Shown here one piece after another: positions 8,985 to 18,148 of a stretch of 64,000 nucleotides of DNA. The notes below the pieces were generated by a model, which saw nothing but the letters and a program-made list of their open reading frames with translations, ran no database searches and was not told where the DNA came from. This DNA comes from Corynebacterium stationis. Its GTDB lineage: Bacteria > Actinomycetota > Actinomycetes > Mycobacteriales > Mycobacteriaceae. The stretch's first letter is position 1; every line of letters starts with the position of its first letter. The stretch spans positions 1,860,001-1,924,000 of the forward strand of contig NZ_CP009251.1 in the NCBI RefSeq assembly GCF_001941345.1, in the 5' to 3' direction. Made by a program: the position numbers and the translations under genes.

Positions 8985-10139
8985 GTGTCCCATGTCAATA
9001 CCCAATCACACCCAGTAAGTAGCCGCGCCGAAAAGGGCTTCGGCGCGTTGCCCGTGTGGACGAGTATTGCTGTCATTATGGCCGCCCTTGTGACTGGATT
9101 GCTTATTTCTTCCATCACAGCTTCAGTGGGCTGGCCTTTTTTGATCTGCTTTATCCTCGGCGCGATCGCAGCCAGCTTGATTGTGCACGTCCGCGGTTTA
9201 TTCCTAACCGTTGCGTCCATTCCACTGTTATTTAGTATCGCTATCTTCATAACTTCGTGGGTAGTTTCGCGTGCATCGGCCGGCGAGGGCTCGCCAATGT
9301 TATCCGCGACCATCTTGGTGACCTCGGCATATCCACTGCTGCAGGTCTTTCCGCATTTGGCCATCACGTTGCTGGGATGCATCGCTATTGCGGTACTCCG
9401 CCTATACCGCGCGAAGCAAAAGGCTACGAGCATTAGCTCTAAAGAAATGGTTAATCGCCGGACGATGGCCGAATCTAATCGCCGAAATACTCAAACCACT
9501 TCGCGTGCCCGCAAGACTACGGAACGTCTATCCGTGGCGGAATTGGTCGAGCGCAGCAAAAACAATAAGCGCACGCCGCGTCCGCAATCGCGTCCTGGGG
9601 TAGATTCCAAGACCACGAGCCCTGAAACTCCTAGCTCAGGTGCCGCTGGGCGTACTACCCTGCCTCCTGCGTCTTCGCCTCGTGCGTCGTCTCGTCGCGG
9701 CACTGCTAGCGAGGTTCGCTGGGTCCGCTCCACTGATGCTTCACGCCGCACCGCGCGCCGTGATGTGTCATCTCGTGATGGTTCTTCCCGCGAGTATCGC
9801 CACGGAGACATCGCTGGGCGCTCTGGCTACGCTTCCCGCACGGGTCGTCGGGTTAATGAAGCGCAAAGGAATCAAGAGCGCGCCCGCCGTGCACAGTCTG
9901 ACACTCGCCATGCCACCGATGGCGCAGTCAATGCAGCTGGTTCGGATCGCACCTCTCGCGCGCGTCCAGACGCTCGTCTGCGCCCCGATCCACGGCGTCG
10001 TGCAGGCGATGTACAAAAGACCGTTAAGCGCCCTACTCCGCCCACAGACGCGTCATCGAAGCAAGCTCCAGCTCCAGATGCGGCCGATAATCGCAAGCGC
10101 GCTCCCCGTGCTCTGGATGAAGACCTCTACGGCAACTAA
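8985..10139 (+). CDS. DUF6542 membrane protein with Arg-rich tail
   Basis: A 384-residue protein starting at GTG 8985. The N-terminal ~130 residues form four hydrophobic segments matching the actinobacterial DUF6542 domain (LPVWTSIAVIMAALVTGLLI, WPFLICFILGAIAASLIVHV, FLTVASIPLLFSIAIFI, then HLAITLLGCIAIAVLRL). The remaining ~240 residues are low-complexity, rich in Arg, Ser, Thr and Ala, and predicted to be disordered and cytoplasmic. Function is unknown; the strongly basic tail could bind nucleic acid or the membrane surface, which is inference. It follows rmuC and ends at a strong terminator shared with ispH. Confidence 0.8.
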   Translation: MSHVNTQSHPVSSRAEKGFGALPVWTSIAVIMAALVTGLLISSITASVGWPFLICFILGAIAASLIVHVRGLFLTVASIPLLFSIAIFITSWVVSRASAGEGSPMLSATILVTSAYPLLQVFPHLAITLLGCIAIAVLRLYRAKQKATSISSKEMVNRRTMAESNRRNTQTTSRARKTTERLSVAELVERSKNNKRTPRPQSRPGVDSKTTSPETPSSGAAGRTTLPPASSPRASSRRGTASEVRWVRSTDASRRTARRDVSSRDGSSREYRHGDIAGRSGYASRTGRRVNEAQRNQERARRAQSDTRHATDGAVNAAGSDRTSRARPDARLRPDPRRRAGDVQKTVKRPTPPTDASSKQAPAPDAADNRKRAPRALDEDLYGN

Positions 10140-10160
10140 TTAAACCTTCAGTTTAAAAGG

Positions 10161-10209
10161 ATCAGCCCCATCTTTAAGAAGATTTACTCTTCTCGAAGAT
10201 GGGGCTGAT
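10161..10209. terminator. Bidirectional terminator between DUF6542 gene and ispH
   Basis: A perfect 14-base inverted repeat (ATCAGCCCCATCTT / AAGATGGGGCTGAT) with a 21-base loop lies between the convergent genes, flanked by AAAA on the left and short T runs on the right. Confidence 0.85.
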
Positions 10210-10269
10210 TCCTATCTGCATCTTTAGCTGAAGGCGTATCGCTTAAGTCTTACACCTTCAGGCCAAGTA

Positions 10270-11271
10270 TTAAGCCTCAGCGTTGGCGCGCTCACGTGCC
10301 GCAGCGTTGCGTGCCTTCGCAGTGCGTGGTGGGCGCAGCTCGCGTGGCAAGGAGAACTGAATGGTCTCCGTCGTGGTCGTGACTTGCTCCACGTTGTTGA
10401 AGCCGCGCTCATCAAGGAACTCGAGAACCTCACGTACCAACAGTTCCGGAACGGAAGCACCACAGGTAACGCCGACGGTCTCGACGCCTTCCAGCCACTC
10501 TTCTTTAATCTCAGATGCGTAGTCGACTAAGTAAGAGGTCTTGGAACCAGCATCGAGTGCCACTTCAACCAGGCGCACGGAGTTCGAAGAGTTGGTGGAG
10601 CCCACAACGATCATCAGGTCACACTTCGGCGCGATGGCCTTGACGGATTCCTGACGGTTTTGCGTTGCGTAGCAAATGTCATCTGATGGCGGGTTTTCCA
10701 AGTGTGGGAAACGCTCGCGCAAAAGATTCACGATGGAGATGGCCTCATCCACGGACAAAGTCGTCTGTGACAGCCACACCAGCTTTTCATTCTGCAGCCA
10801 CTCTGGGAGCTTTTCTACGCCTTCCACGCCATCTACCAAGTGGGTGACCTCCGGCGCGTGACCGGCTGTGCCTTCTACTTCTTCATGGCCTTCGTGGCCG
10901 ATCAATAAGATGTGGTAGCCATCGCGCTCAAAACGCACAGCTTCACGGTGCACCTTTGTCACCAAAGGGCACGTCGCATCTAGGGTTAATTGCTTGCGGC
11001 CTTCGGCCTCTTGACGCACAGCTGGTGAAATACCGTGTGCGGAAAATACCAAGTGAGCACCTTCTGGTGCTTCAGATGCTTCTTCAACGAAAATGACTCC
11101 GCGCTTAGCCAAAGACTCAACAACATATTTGTTGTGAACAATTTGCTTACGCACATACACGGGTGCGCCGTACTTGCTCAATGCCTTTTCAACTGTCTCA
11201 ACTGCACGATCCACACCGGCACAATAGCCGCGGGGTGCCGCCAGGAGAACGTTCTTTCCTGCCTCAGTCAT
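10270..11271 (-). CDS. ispH: 4-hydroxy-3-methylbut-2-enyl diphosphate reductase
   Basis: Last enzyme of the MEP isoprenoid pathway; a [4Fe-4S] protein making IPP and DMAPP from HMBPP. The 333-residue protein has the three cluster cysteines in their usual contexts: [12 protein letters not shown] near residue 17, [11 protein letters not shown] and [13 protein letters not shown]. The catalytic glutamate region ([11 protein letters not shown]) and SAHGISP are also present. The ~45-residue C-terminal extension is basic, as in other corynebacteria. It is divergent from xseA, with 85 bases between the starts. It supplies prenyl units for the Z-prenyl synthase encoded at 27.2 kb. Confidence 0.97.
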   Translation of the reverse strand: MTEAGKNVLLAAPRGYCAGVDRAVETVEKALSKYGAPVYVRKQIVHNKYVVESLAKRGVIFVEEASEAPEGAHLVFSAHGISPAVRQEAEGRKQLTLDATCPLVTKVHREAVRFERDGYHILLIGHEGHEEVEGTAGHAPEVTHLVDGVEGVEKLPEWLQNEKLVWLSQTTLSVDEAISIVNLLRERFPHLENPPSDDICYATQNRQESVKAIAPKCDLMIVVGSTNSSNSVRLVEVALDAGSKTSYLVDYASEIKEEWLEGVETVGVTCGASVPELLVREVLEFLDERGFNNVEQVTTTTETIQFSLPRELRPPRTAKARNAAARERANAEA

Positions 11272-11356
11272 GCCCCTAGACTATCTCAGGTGCCGCTAAA
11301 ACAATAGACTGGGTGATTATGCACCAAAGTTCGTTACGCAATCGGGGAGGTCACAC

Positions 11357-12598
11357 GTGACGCAATCCGTAAATTCCCCAGAAGCACCGTGGCCGGTTGG
11401 TAAGGTAAACGACCAGGTCAAAGGGTGGATTGAGAAGCTTGGATTCTTGTGGGTCGAGGGGCAGCTGACCCAAATTAATATCAAGTCGACGTGGAAGTTG
11501 TCTTATCTGACGCTGCGCGATGTCGAGCAGCAAAAATCTGTTCAGTTGACGTGTCCCACAGATTTGGTGCGCAACCTTCCCACGCCGCTTAAGGACGGCG
11601 ACCGCGTGGTGGTCTATGGCAAGCCTGCGTTTTATGCCGGCCGCGGAACCTTTAGTTTGTGGACCACGGATATCCGCCACGTTGGCATCGGTGAGCTTCT
11701 TGCCCGCATCGAAGCCTTGCGCAAACAACTCACGGCCGAAGGGCTTACGGACCCGGCGCGCAAGAAGCCACTGCCCTTTTTGCCCAAGAAAGTTGGGCTG
11801 ATCACCGGTCGCGGTTCGGCGGCCGAGCGCGATGTACTAGCGGTGTCACAAGACCGATGGCCGGCTGTGCAATTTCGCGTCATTAACACCGCTGTGCAAG
11901 GCACCGGTACGGTTGCACAGGTTATCGATGCATTGCAGCTTCTCGATGTAGACCCGGACGTCGATGTCATCATCATCGCCCGCGGCGGTGGCTCTGTCGA
12001 AGACCTTCTGCCCTTTTCCGAGGAAGCTTTGCAGCGAGCTGTCGCTGCAGCACACACCCCGGTGGTCTCTGCCATTGGCCATGAGCCGGATAATCCAGTG
12101 CTGGACAATGTCGCCGATGTCCGCGCCGCCACGCCTACCGATGCCGCCAAGCGGGTTGTCCCCGATGTCGCCATTGAGTATGACCGCATCGCCGAAGCAC
12201 GTGGACGGATGGCCGCTGCCCTACGTGGGTGGGTTGAGCGTGAACGCCGCGGCGTGGCGCAACTTCGCTCACGCCCAGTGCTTGCGGATCCGATGCGTCC
12301 GATTACCGTACAGCGCGAAGAGGTCTCGCGACTGCAGCAACTGATGCGGCGTGATATCCAAGTCCTGCTAGACCGTGAAGCATCACGGGTCAGCGCGCTT
12401 CGCTCCCAGGTAAGCGCTTTAGGACCTGCAGCAACCCTTGCACGTGGTTATTCTGTGGTCCAGGTACTTCCACGTGATGGTTCCGAGGCTGAGGTAGTCA
12501 CCAGCTACCAGCAGGCCCCACCAGGCGCGCAAATTCGTGTCCGCGTCGGCGACGGTTCCCTCTCGGCTGCTGTCTTGGACGCAGGCCCCTCCGATTAA
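11357..12598 (+). CDS. xseA: Exodeoxyribonuclease VII large subunit
   Basis: Catalytic large subunit (413 residues) of exonuclease VII, which degrades single-stranded DNA in both directions and works in repair. It has an N-terminal OB-fold (residues about 10-110; [23 protein letters not shown]) and the family signature [15 protein letters not shown]. The region [21 protein letters not shown] is the conserved active-site segment, followed by [23 protein letters not shown] and a coiled-coil C-terminal part. GTG 11357 is preceded by GGGGAGG. The small subunit gene follows 37 bases later, forming an xseA-xseB operon. Confidence 0.97.
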   Translation: MTQSVNSPEAPWPVGKVNDQVKGWIEKLGFLWVEGQLTQINIKSTWKLSYLTLRDVEQQKSVQLTCPTDLVRNLPTPLKDGDRVVVYGKPAFYAGRGTFSLWTTDIRHVGIGELLARIEALRKQLTAEGLTDPARKKPLPFLPKKVGLITGRGSAAERDVLAVSQDRWPAVQFRVINTAVQGTGTVAQVIDALQLLDVDPDVDVIIIARGGGSVEDLLPFSEEALQRAVAAAHTPVVSAIGHEPDNPVLDNVADVRAATPTDAAKRVVPDVAIEYDRIAEARGRMAAALRGWVERERRGVAQLRSRPVLADPMRPITVQREEVSRLQQLMRRDIQVLLDREASRVSALRSQVSALGPAATLARGYSVVQVLPRDGSEAEVVTSYQQAPPGAQIRVRVGDGSLSAAVLDAGPSD

Positions 12599-12635
12599 AA
12601 TTTTTCACTCCTCCACAACGTAGAAAGTAAACCTT

Positions 12636-12947
12636 ATGGCAACTGATTCTTTTGGCACCGGCACCCCAGGCGAGGATGCATTTCCAGCCATCGACACGTT
12701 GAGCTATGAGCAAGCTCGCGATGAGCTTATTGAGACCGTGAAGATTCTCGAGCTGGGACAAATGAGCCTGGATGAATCTCTTAAGTACTGGGAACGCGGC
12801 GAAGCACTTGCGAAAGCGTGCGAGAACCACCTCGATGGCGCCTCCAAGCGCGTGGAAGACGCATTAAACGCCCGTGCCGCAGGCAGCGAATCTGCCGATA
12901 GTGCCGTCGACAATGCCGTCGAAGATTCCACCAACACCGACTTCTAG
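12636..12947 (+). CDS. xseB: Exodeoxyribonuclease VII small subunit
   Basis: Small subunit of exonuclease VII, 103 residues. The core (residues about 22-75) matches the family: [40 protein letters not shown] and [12 protein letters not shown]. These form the helical arms that wrap the large subunit. The acidic Ser/Ala-rich C-terminal ~25 residues are an extension seen in actinobacterial versions. It directly follows xseA and is followed by a small conserved gene, likely in one transcript. Confidence 0.94.
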   Translation: MATDSFGTGTPGEDAFPAIDTLSYEQARDELIETVKILELGQMSLDESLKYWERGEALAKACENHLDGASKRVEDALNARAAGSESADSAVDNAVEDSTNTDF

Positions 12948-12972
12948 CTATAAGAAAGAACACAACTTCCCC

Positions 12973-13359
12973 ATGCAGATTTTTGCTTACCCCGGTGACC
13001 GCGTTGATTTCATCTCCAAATCCGCTTCAGCAGGCGCGGTCGAATTTGGCGACCCCATTGGCTTGATTGAAGAATTCTTTGGGCCCGCGCACACCAAAAC
13101 TGACCTTCAAAATAAAGAAGGGCACCAGGAGCTGACTTATTACAACGGTTCTTTAAGCTTTGAGTTTAGCGTCGGCAAGCTTTATGCGATCACCGTAGAA
13201 CCAGCGTTGTCGAAAGAAAAGATTGAAATCTTTGTCGACCGCGAGCGCGTTTCCGGCCCTGTCGGCGAAGCTGCACAAGAGCGCACGGAGCAAGTCGGAG
13301 TCACGGCTAACTACGGGGACGTGCTAGAAAAGATTCGCTTCACAGCGCGGAATATTTAA
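12973..13359 (+). CDS. Conserved hypothetical protein, 128 aa
   Basis: A soluble 128-residue protein, start ATG 12973 after AAGAAAG. Several regular strands are suggested (IFAYPGDRVDFISKSASAG; LTYYNGSLSFEFSVGKLYAI; KIEIFVDRERVSG). No signal peptide or membrane segment is seen. I do not recognise a family. An upstream in-frame extension to 12874 overlaps xseB and is unlikely. It lies 25 bases after xseB and is convergent with the DUF4245 gene, with a hairpin over its stop codon. A role near exonuclease VII is only suggested by position. Confidence 0.7.
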   Translation: MQIFAYPGDRVDFISKSASAGAVEFGDPIGLIEEFFGPAHTKTDLQNKEGHQELTYYNGSLSFEFSVGKLYAITVEPALSKEKIEIFVDRERVSGPVGEAAQERTEQVGVTANYGDVLEKIRFTARNI

Positions 13360-13370
13360 CTATTCCGCGC
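13345..13370. terminator. Hairpin between convergent genes
   Basis: Perfect 10-base inverted repeat (GCGCGGAATA / TATTCCGCGC) with a 6-base loop that contains the stop codon of the upstream gene. No long T run follows, so termination is probable rather than certain. Confidence 0.55.
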
Positions 13371-13379
13371 CGAAAGCAA

Positions 13380-13988
13380 CTAATGAGATGCGTCGATGCC
13401 TGCATCAGCAGCGCCGATGTCGACCGGGTCAACTGCCAAGAATGCGCGGACTAATTCCTCGAAGTCCGCGTCAGGCGCAGTACCGGTAAGCAGTACGCGT
13501 TCATCTTCCAAGTCGAACGCCCACACTTCACGCACATTATTTTCCGCGCTAGAGGCCACGGTTACGTCTTGGCCGTCGATATTTACCGTTTCGGTTTCTT
13601 CGCGGAAGTGCTCGTCGAAGCTGGAGATGGCATCGTCAAGCGAAACTTGCGTCTGCCAAGACGACAAATATGCCTCCCCTGGCGTTACCCACCCGACAAC
13701 GGAAGCTGGCTGCTGTGCAATGCCAGCACGACGTGCGGAATTAGCTACCCAATCCTCTGGCACATCGGGAACGCGAATGGCACCTTGCGCACCGCGAGCT
13801 TCCATATCTAAGAATGCTTCGCCGTCGACTTCCCGAACAGCAGACAAATCAGAAGTTTCTGGGTTGATGGTGCACAGACCGGTTGTTCCGACAACCGCGA
13901 CCATTCCCACAACAATCACTCCGAGCGACAACATCATGTCCCGGCCGTTTTCGAAAATCTTTGGTTTATCCTCGCCCGCCATGCGCAT
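13380..13988 (-). CDS. DUF4245 domain-containing membrane-anchored protein
   Basis: A 202-residue protein with one N-terminal membrane segment (about 18-40: MMLSLGVIVVGMVAVVGTTGL) and an extracytoplasmic DUF4245 domain. Recognisable parts are RVPDVPEDWVANSARR, VGWVTPGEAYLSSWQT and the C-terminal ALVLLTGTAPDADFEEL-like stretch. This family is a standard neighbour of glpX in Corynebacterium and Mycobacterium, transcribed divergently from it as here. The function is unknown. The mature domain is acidic. Confidence 0.88.
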   Translation of the reverse strand: MRMAGEDKPKIFENGRDMMLSLGVIVVGMVAVVGTTGLCTINPETSDLSAVREVDGEAFLDMEARGAQGAIRVPDVPEDWVANSARRAGIAQQPASVVGWVTPGEAYLSSWQTQVSLDDAISSFDEHFREETETVNIDGQDVTVASSAENNVREVWAFDLEDERVLLTGTAPDADFEELVRAFLAVDPVDIGAADAGIDASH

Positions 13989-14163
13989 TAGTATCGCACG
14001 CCCTGATACAAAATAGGTAACCCACTCGGGGTGTCTTTAAGCACCTTGTCTGCACGTGCTTGCTGTGACGGTAGCCCTGGTGCCCCACTTTCGGGGGACT
14101 ATTCGGGGATGCTGAGGTTGGGAAACATGGAATAATAGTGGGGTCAATGGGCATACTTGAAAT

Positions 14164-14206
14164 GCACGTGCCAAATTGACACACAAGTTGACACACGCTG
14201 ACACAG
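14164..14206 (+). promoter_or_regulatory. Repeated TGACAC motifs and GCACGTGC upstream of glpX
   Basis: Three TGACAC motifs at 14177, 14189 and 14199 (spacings 12 and 10) follow the palindrome GCACGTGC at 14164-14171. A second GCACGTGC lies near 14051 in the same intergenic region. The cluster ends about 30 bases before glpX. Regularly spaced repeats in a divergent promoter region suggest a regulator site; which regulator is unknown. Confidence 0.4.
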
Positions 14207-14235
14207 ATTAACCAATGAGGAAGGCCTTCTAACCG

Positions 14236-15264
14236 ATGACAAATACTGCTGGAGATCGTGAACTTCCAGACCGCAACCTCGCTATGGAGCTGGTGCGCGT
14301 CACCGAAGCTGCAGCACTAGCCTCTGGTCGGTGGGTTGGCCGCGGCATGAAGAATGAAGGCGACGGCGCAGCAGTCGATGCCATGCGTACGCTCATCAAC
14401 TCCGTATCCATGGACGGCGTAGTTGTTATCGGCGAGGGTGAAAAAGATGAAGCCCCAATGCTCTTCAACGGCGAACATGTAGGCACCGGTGAAGGCGCAG
14501 GGATGGATATCGCAGTCGATCCTGTCGATGGCACCCGTTTGATGGCTGAAGGCCGCCCCAACGCGATTTCTGTCATCGCCGCTGCTGAGCGCGGCACGAT
14601 GTACGACCCTTCCGCTGTGTTTTACATGAATAAGTTGGTTGTCGGCCCAGAAGCTGCCGGCAAGGTAGACATCAACAAGCCTGTTGCCTTCAATATCAAC
14701 GCTGTCGCAGAAGCCAAGGGCCTTCGCCCGCAGGAAGTTACCGTTGTTGTGTTGGACCGTCCACGCCACGATGAACTCATCAAGGAAATCCGCGAGGCCG
14801 GTGCCAAGGTTCGCCTCATCATGGACGGCGATGTTGCAGGTGCAATCGCCGCTGCGCAGGACTCCAACTCCATCGACTTGCTCATGGGCATCGGTGGCAC
14901 TCCAGAAGCCATCATCACCGCTTGTGCACTCAAGTGCATGGGCGGCGAAATTCAGGGCAAGCTGTGGCCAACCGACGAGGAAGAAGCTGAGCGTGCTCGC
15001 GCCGCCGGCCACGACCTTGACCGCGTGCTGTTTACCAACGACCTGGTCACCTCCGAGAACTGCTACTTTGCAGCTACCGGTGTTACCAACGGTGACATGC
15101 TCGACGGTGTTTCCTACCGGGCAAACTCCGCAACGACCCGCTCCATGGTCATGCGTTCCAAGTCCGGCACCGTGCGCTACCTTGAGTCCATTCACCAGCT
15201 GTCCAAGCTGCAGGAGTACTCCGTAATTGACTACTCCGACCCTGCGTCGAATCCCGCACAATAG
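14236..15264 (+). CDS. glpX: Class II fructose-1,6-bisphosphatase
   Basis: Gluconeogenic enzyme removing the 1-phosphate from fructose 1,6-bisphosphate. The 342-residue length is normal for the GlpX family. Motifs are the metal-binding [18 protein letters not shown] (about 60-80), [12 protein letters not shown] (about 95-106) and [13 protein letters not shown] with [20 protein letters not shown]. These mark class II (Li+-sensitive, lacking class I similarity). In C. glutamicum this is the only FBPase. The ATG is 10 bases after AGGAAGG. fumC follows after about 165 bases. Confidence 0.97.
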   Translation: MTNTAGDRELPDRNLAMELVRVTEAAALASGRWVGRGMKNEGDGAAVDAMRTLINSVSMDGVVVIGEGEKDEAPMLFNGEHVGTGEGAGMDIAVDPVDGTRLMAEGRPNAISVIAAAERGTMYDPSAVFYMNKLVVGPEAAGKVDINKPVAFNINAVAEAKGLRPQEVTVVVLDRPRHDELIKEIREAGAKVRLIMDGDVAGAIAAAQDSNSIDLLMGIGGTPEAIITACALKCMGGEIQGKLWPTDEEEAERARAAGHDLDRVLFTNDLVTSENCYFAATGVTNGDMLDGVSYRANSATTRSMVMRSKSGTVRYLESIHQLSKLQEYSVIDYSDPASNPAQ

Positions 15265-15431
15265 GATTTGGCTAGGCTAGTAGGCAAGCCCCGCGCCCAA
15301 TGTCAGGGCGCGCGAGCCGAAAATTAGCCATTTGAAGGCGCAAAGCCTTAAAACCCCAGTAGCGCGATACATGCCTGCTGGGTGCATTCCAGTTAAATAG
15401 ATTTATTCTCTCTACAAAGAAGGTGGATTTC

Positions 15432-16832
15432 ATGACTGAATACCGCATCGAACATGACACGATGGGCGAAGTACAGGTTCCTAAAGACGCACTGTGGCGT
15501 GCACAGACCCAGCGTGCAGTTGAGAACTTTCCAATCTCGGGCCGTGGCTTGGAGTCTGCGCAGATCCGCGCAATGGGCCTTCTGAAGGCTGCATGTGCAC
15601 AGGTCAACAAGGATTCCGGTGCATTGGACGGCGAAATCGCCGACGCCATCATCGCTGCTGGCAAGGAAATCGCCACCGGCAAGTACGATGCTGAGTTCCC
15701 AATCGATGTTTTCCAGACCGGTTCGGGTACCTCTTCCAACATGAACACCAACGAGGTCATCGCTTCCCTAGCCAAGCAAAATGGCGTTGAGCTGCACCCT
15801 AACGACCACGTGAACATGGGCCAGTCCTCCAACGACACCTTCCCAACCGCAACCCACGTGGCTGCAACCGAAGCTGCCGTCAACGACCTCATCCCAGGTT
15901 TGAAGGTCCTGCATGAGTCCCTTCTGAAGAAGGCTCATGAGTGGAAGGACGTTGTTAAGTCCGGCCGCACCCACTTGATGGATGCTGTTCCAGTAACCCT
16001 CGGCCAGGAATTCTCCGGCTACGCTCGCCAGTTCGAGCTGGGCATCGAGCGCATCGAAGCAACGCTTCCTCGCCTGGGCGAGCTCGCTATCGGCGGCACC
16101 GCTGCTGGTACCGGCCTCAACACCTCCGCTGATTTCGGCGCAAAGGTCACCGAGGAGCTTAAGAAGCTCACCGGCATCGACGAGCTCTCTGAAGCTAAGA
16201 ACCACTTTGAGGCTCAGGCTAACCGCGACGCTCTCGTTGAGTTCTCCGGCGCAATGCGCGTTGTTGCTGTCTCCCTGTACAAGATGGCTAACGACATCCG
16301 CCTCATGGGCTCCGGCCCACTGACCGGTTTCGCTGAGATTCACCTGCCTGACCTGCAGCCAGGTTCTTCCATCATGCCGGGCAAGGTCAACCCTGTTCTG
16401 TGCGAGACCGCAACCCAGGTTTCCGCACAGGTTATCGGCAACGACGCAGCTGTTGCTTTCGGCGGCACCCAGGGCCAATTCGAGCTCAACGTCTTCATCC
16501 CAATGATGGCACGCAACGTTCTCGAATCCTCTCGCCTGCTGGCTAACACCGCTCGTGTATTCGCTGATCGCCTTGTCGATGGCATCGAGCCAAACGCTGA
16601 GCGCATGAAGACCTTCGCTGAGTCTTCCCCATCTATCGTTACACCGTTGAACTCTGCAATCGGCTACGAGAATGCAGCCAAGGTTGCTAAGCACGCGTTG
16701 GCTGAAGGCATCACCATCCGCGAAGCTGTCATCAACCTCGGCTTCGTTGACGGCGACAAACTCACCGAAGAAGAACTGGACAAGCGCCTCGATGTTCTGG
16801 CCATGGCCAACACCGACCGCGACAACTTCTAA
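15432..16832 (+). CDS. fumC: Class II fumarate hydratase
   Basis: Fumarase of the TCA cycle converting fumarate to malate; 466 residues, typical for iron-free class II enzymes. Motifs in order are [32 protein letters not shown], the [20 protein letters not shown] segment, and the superfamily signature [13 protein letters not shown] with the catalytic serine loop. ATG 15432 lies 6 bases after GAAGGTGG; the TTG or ATG further upstream in the same frame adds only three residues. A strong terminator follows. Confidence 0.97.
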   Translation: MTEYRIEHDTMGEVQVPKDALWRAQTQRAVENFPISGRGLESAQIRAMGLLKAACAQVNKDSGALDGEIADAIIAAGKEIATGKYDAEFPIDVFQTGSGTSSNMNTNEVIASLAKQNGVELHPNDHVNMGQSSNDTFPTATHVAATEAAVNDLIPGLKVLHESLLKKAHEWKDVVKSGRTHLMDAVPVTLGQEFSGYARQFELGIERIEATLPRLGELAIGGTAAGTGLNTSADFGAKVTEELKKLTGIDELSEAKNHFEAQANRDALVEFSGAMRVVAVSLYKMANDIRLMGSGPLTGFAEIHLPDLQPGSSIMPGKVNPVLCETATQVSAQVIGNDAAVAFGGTQGQFELNVFIPMMARNVLESSRLLANTARVFADRLVDGIEPNAERMKTFAESSPSIVTPLNSAIGYENAAKVAKHALAEGITIREAVINLGFVDGDKLTEEELDKRLDVLAMANTDRDNF

Positions 16833-16856
16833 GCTTCACTTTCCCGCTTAGTTACC

Positions 16857-16893
16857 AAAGAGCACCAGCCACATTGTTGGCTGGTGCTCTTTT
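16857..16893 (+). terminator. fumC terminator
   Basis: AAAGAGCACCAGCCA pairs perfectly with TGGCTGGTGCTCTTT across a short loop, ending in a T run; it lies 25 bases after the fumC stop. Confidence 0.92.
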
Positions 16894-16935
16894 CACTCTC
16901 CAGCCTCCCCTTTGTCACCGAACCCAGCCCATTGT

Positions 16936-16998
16936 CCCCTTCGCGCTCACCAGAATCAGTCGCCTCGCCAGGACGCTTTCGCCGGTGAGCGCGAAGGG
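16936..16998. repeat. Palindromic repeat, copy 1
   Basis: About 62 bases with terminal inverted repeat CCCTTCGCGCTCACC / GGTGAGCGCGAAGGG. The interior differs from copy 3 (17331-17390) at only two positions. Non-coding. Confidence 0.85.
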
Positions 16999-17103
16999 TA
17001 CACATCGCTGAAATCTATGGGCAGATGTCCCGCCAAGCACCGCCGAGCTCCAACGCAATTTGAACGCTAGGTGCCCAAAACACTCGCAACGCGCCCCATG
17101 TAC

Positions 17104-17162
17104 GCTTCGCGCTCACGGAAAGCCCGCCATTCACGAGAAAGCTAAAGCCGGTGAGCGCGAAG
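17104..17162. repeat. Palindromic repeat, copy 2 (diverged centre)
   Basis: Shares the CTTCGCGCTCAC / GTGAGCGCGAAG ends with copies 1 and 3 and has almost the same length, but a different interior. Non-coding. Confidence 0.8.
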
Positions 17163-17330
17163 AGACCATCGCCTCAATGCTGACGCGACGTCGTCGCAAA
17201 CCGTCCAAAACCATCTCAAACTGTCAATAGCCGTCACTAGCCGTCACTAACTATCGACGGCTCGCAGCACTACCCCGCTCGGACGGCGCCGATGATAGGC
17301 AGGCGCATGCATCGCAAAGCTAAGTGTGCG

Positions 17331-17390
17331 CTTCGCGCTCACCAGAACCAGTCGCCTCGCCAGGACACTTTCGCCGGTGAGCGCGAAGGG
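17331..17390. repeat. Palindromic repeat, copy 3
   Basis: Near-identical to copy 1 and in the same orientation, ending 39 bases before the start chosen for the next gene. The rest of the 16.9-17.4 kb gap shows short T/C-rich tracts but no gene I can support. Confidence 0.85.
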
Positions 17391-17429
17391 GACGCGGTCA
17401 GTTTGAACGAGACGGCTAAGATTACTGCC

Positions 17430-18056
17430 ATGCCTGAAAACATGCCGGATGCACACAACTCGAACCTTCCCAATCAGCAACGGGTGGAGAAAGCCGAGAG
17501 CAGTAACCAAAACTCTTTTGAACAATACAAGGGTTCAAAAACTGTGGACCGGTGGATGTGGATCGTTGGAGTGCTGGTCGTGGTGCTCGCGGTTGTGGCG
17601 GCATTGTTCGCGTGGATTCGTTCAAACGCGGAACCGGAACCAACGCCGATGGTGGAGCGGGGCGTGGTGGAGGTGGATTCTGCATCGCCAGTTGAGAAGC
17701 TTGATGGCGGATTCGTCGGGACTTTCGCAGGTAAATTCAATGCGGGGCCGGAAAACGCGTGGAACGGAGTCATCTCCTTTGCTGGCACGACCGCTGTGTT
17801 GGTGTATCCAACCACCGGATGCCAGGCGCTTTTAACGCTGATGGAACCTGAGGCAGGCGAAGAAAGCGTGGTCACTTATGACACACAGGCACTAAATAAG
17901 AAGTGCGTAACCGATGGGTTCTGGGAGTTTGAAGAAGATGCCGGACAACTATCGGCGCAGTACTTCGAAGAATCTGCAGCTGGCGAAAAAGAGCTTAAGG
18001 CAGCTGCTTCCCTGACGCGTAGCTTGGATGACCTGGTGGAAAATTCCCAACAGTGA
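17430..18056 (+). CDS. Membrane-anchored protein with extracytoplasmic domain
   Basis: A 208-residue protein. A polar N-terminal region (residues 1-42) is followed by one membrane segment (about 43-66: WMWIVGVLVVVLAVVAALFAW), then an acidic extracytoplasmic domain with GGFVGTFAGKFNAGPENAWN, and VLVYPTTGCQALLTL. Two cysteines (GCQ and KKC) in the outer domain could form a disulfide. I do not recognise the family. A longer frame starts at 17292 inside the palindromic repeat; the repeat-derived N-terminus is Arg/His-rich and unlike the rest, so ATG 17430 is preferred. It is a single gene in front of the TetR-MFS pair. Confidence 0.75.
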   Translation: MPENMPDAHNSNLPNQQRVEKAESSNQNSFEQYKGSKTVDRWMWIVGVLVVVLAVVAALFAWIRSNAEPEPTPMVERGVVEVDSASPVEKLDGGFVGTFAGKFNAGPENAWNGVISFAGTTAVLVYPTTGCQALLTLMEPEAGEESVVTYDTQALNKKCVTDGFWEFEEDAGQLSAQYFEESAAGEKELKAAASLTRSLDDLVENSQQ

Positions 18057-18099
18057 TCAAAACCATTCAGTTTGATCGAGATACATAATTTCACACAAC

Positions 18100-18114
18100 T
18101 TGCACTTGGTGCAA
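18100..18114. promoter_or_regulatory. Operator 1 of the TetR-MFS pair
   Basis: TTGCACTTGGTGCAA, a perfect palindrome with 6-base arms and 3-base centre. A third TTGCAC half-site lies at 18117-18122. Matching operator 2 lies 20 bases downstream. Confidence 0.75.
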
Positions 18115-18133
18115 ACTTGCACGGGGTGTAACA

Positions 18134-18148
18134 TTGCATGCTGTGCAA
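18134..18148. promoter_or_regulatory. Operator 2 of the TetR-MFS pair
   Basis: TTGCATGCTGTGCAA, the same TTGCAY-N3-GTGCAA pattern as operator 1 with one mismatch. It overlaps the translation start, so binding would block transcription or very early elongation. Likely autoregulation by the adjacent TetR protein. Confidence 0.7.

Noticed and set aside
14317..15261. 314-codon minus-strand frame
   Set aside because: Antisense shadow of glpX.
15768..16694. 308-codon minus-strand frame
   Set aside because: Antisense shadow of fumC.
16936..17390. CRISPR array
   Set aside because: Only three palindromic units with irregular spacing and near-identical interiors; no uniform repeats with unique spacers.
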